Source: DATLOJ01 sp035536315 (GTDB lineage Bacteria; Actinomycetota; CADDZG01; JAHWKV01). From it: DNA of 5,579 nucleotides. The position numbers and the translations under genes were made by a program. This document shows, piece by piece, positions 5,374-5,579 of the stretch (within the stretch, counting starts at the first letter, position 1; the number at the start of each line of letters is the position of its first letter). Location: NCBI GenBank assembly GCA_035536315.1, contig DATLOJ010000054.1, forward strand, positions 1-5,579. Direction: 5' to 3'. The notes below the pieces were generated by a model, which was not told where the DNA came from, searched no databases, and saw nothing but the letters and a program-made list of their open reading frames with translations.

Positions 5374-5579
5374 ATGGCATCAGGAATGACTCACTGGGGG
5401 ACCTCTGCCGCAAAGGGACTGAAGGCCCGCGGAGTCGACACGATTTTCACGCTCTCCGGCGGCCACTTGTTCCCCCTTTACGACGGAGCCGTCTCCGAGG
5501 AAATCCGGCTAATCGATGTGCGACACGAGGCGACGGCCGCATTCGCCGCCGAGGCATGGGGACGACTAACGCGTTCGGT
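5374..5579 (+). CDS. Acetolactate synthase-like thiamine diphosphate enzyme, N-terminal fragment (cut by the right edge)
   Basis: The 68 visible codons are the start of a thiamine diphosphate-binding domain of the acetolactate synthase/pyruvate oxidase group. GLKARGVDTIFTLSGGHLFP (15-34) is the opening helix, strand and glycine turn; SGGHLFPLYDG is close to what I recall for mycobacterial IlvG-like proteins. HEATAAFAAEAW (51-62) contains the invariant glutamate (E52) that activates the cofactor. Whether it makes acetolactate or acts as another decarboxylase or carboligase cannot be decided from this part, since the cofactor-pyrophosphate motif lies beyond the window. The start is ATG at 5374; ATG at 5386, four codons later, is possible, and neither has a clear ribosome site. 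It is divergent from the molybdopterin gene and in the same direction as korAB, but separated from them by that gene. Confidence 0.88.
   Translation, partial: MASGMTHWGTSAAKGLKARGVDTIFTLSGGHLFPLYDGAVSEEIRLIDVRHEATAAFAAEAWGRLTRS

Noticed and set aside
1..5579. CRISPR array, tRNA/rRNA, insertion sequence, integrase or defence system
   Set aside because: No spaced repeats, cloverleaf or rRNA-like stretches, transposase motifs or terminal inverted repeats were seen; the window is filled by ordinary metabolic genes.

Overview
The window is GC-rich protein-coding DNA with no sign of mobile elements, CRISPR arrays, rRNA or tRNA genes. The style suggests an actinobacterium or a close relative, probably one known only from environmental genomes. 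The reasons are the seven-iron FdxA-type ferredoxin, the gamma-alpha fused KorA with a KorB of the mycobacterial two-subunit kind, an IlvG-like thiamine diphosphate enzyme start, frequent non-ATG starts, and a small domain resembling the N-terminus of actinobacterial GNAT acetyltransferases. This placement is inference from protein style, not from a marker gene.

Layout, left to right. Positions 1-536 (minus) hold the N-terminal 178 codons of an NAD(P)-binding, extended-SDR/NmrA-like protein that runs off the left edge. Directly upstream of it, also on minus (540-1118 or 540-1094), is a protein with one N-terminal hydrophobic segment and a beta-rich extracytoplasmic part that I do not recognise. 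A short divergent intergenic region (about 1119-1192) follows. The plus strand then carries a four-gene run: ferredoxin fdxA (1193-1495), a small overlooked gene (about 1464-1721, start uncertain), korA (1769-3610) and korB (3603-4655, overlapping korA by 8 bases). A GC-rich inverted repeat (4646-4676) lies between korB and a convergent minus-strand gene for a short sulfite-oxidase-fold molybdopterin protein (4678-5316). After a 57-base divergent gap, the plus strand begins an acetolactate-synthase-like enzyme (5374 to the right edge, 68 codons visible).

How it works together. KorA and KorB together form a 2-oxoacid:ferredoxin oxidoreductase, most likely for 2-oxoglutarate: thiamine diphosphate and one [4Fe-4S] cluster in KorB, CoA-dependent oxidative decarboxylation, and reduction of ferredoxin. 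The enzyme has no ferredoxin-like delta domain of its own, so the co-encoded 7Fe ferredoxin is the natural electron acceptor. The small protein between ferredoxin and korA is the least explained member of this module and the best candidate for something undescribed. The flanking genes (SDR-like, membrane-anchored, molybdopterin, ALS-like) are transcribed separately and show no obvious functional link to the Kor module.
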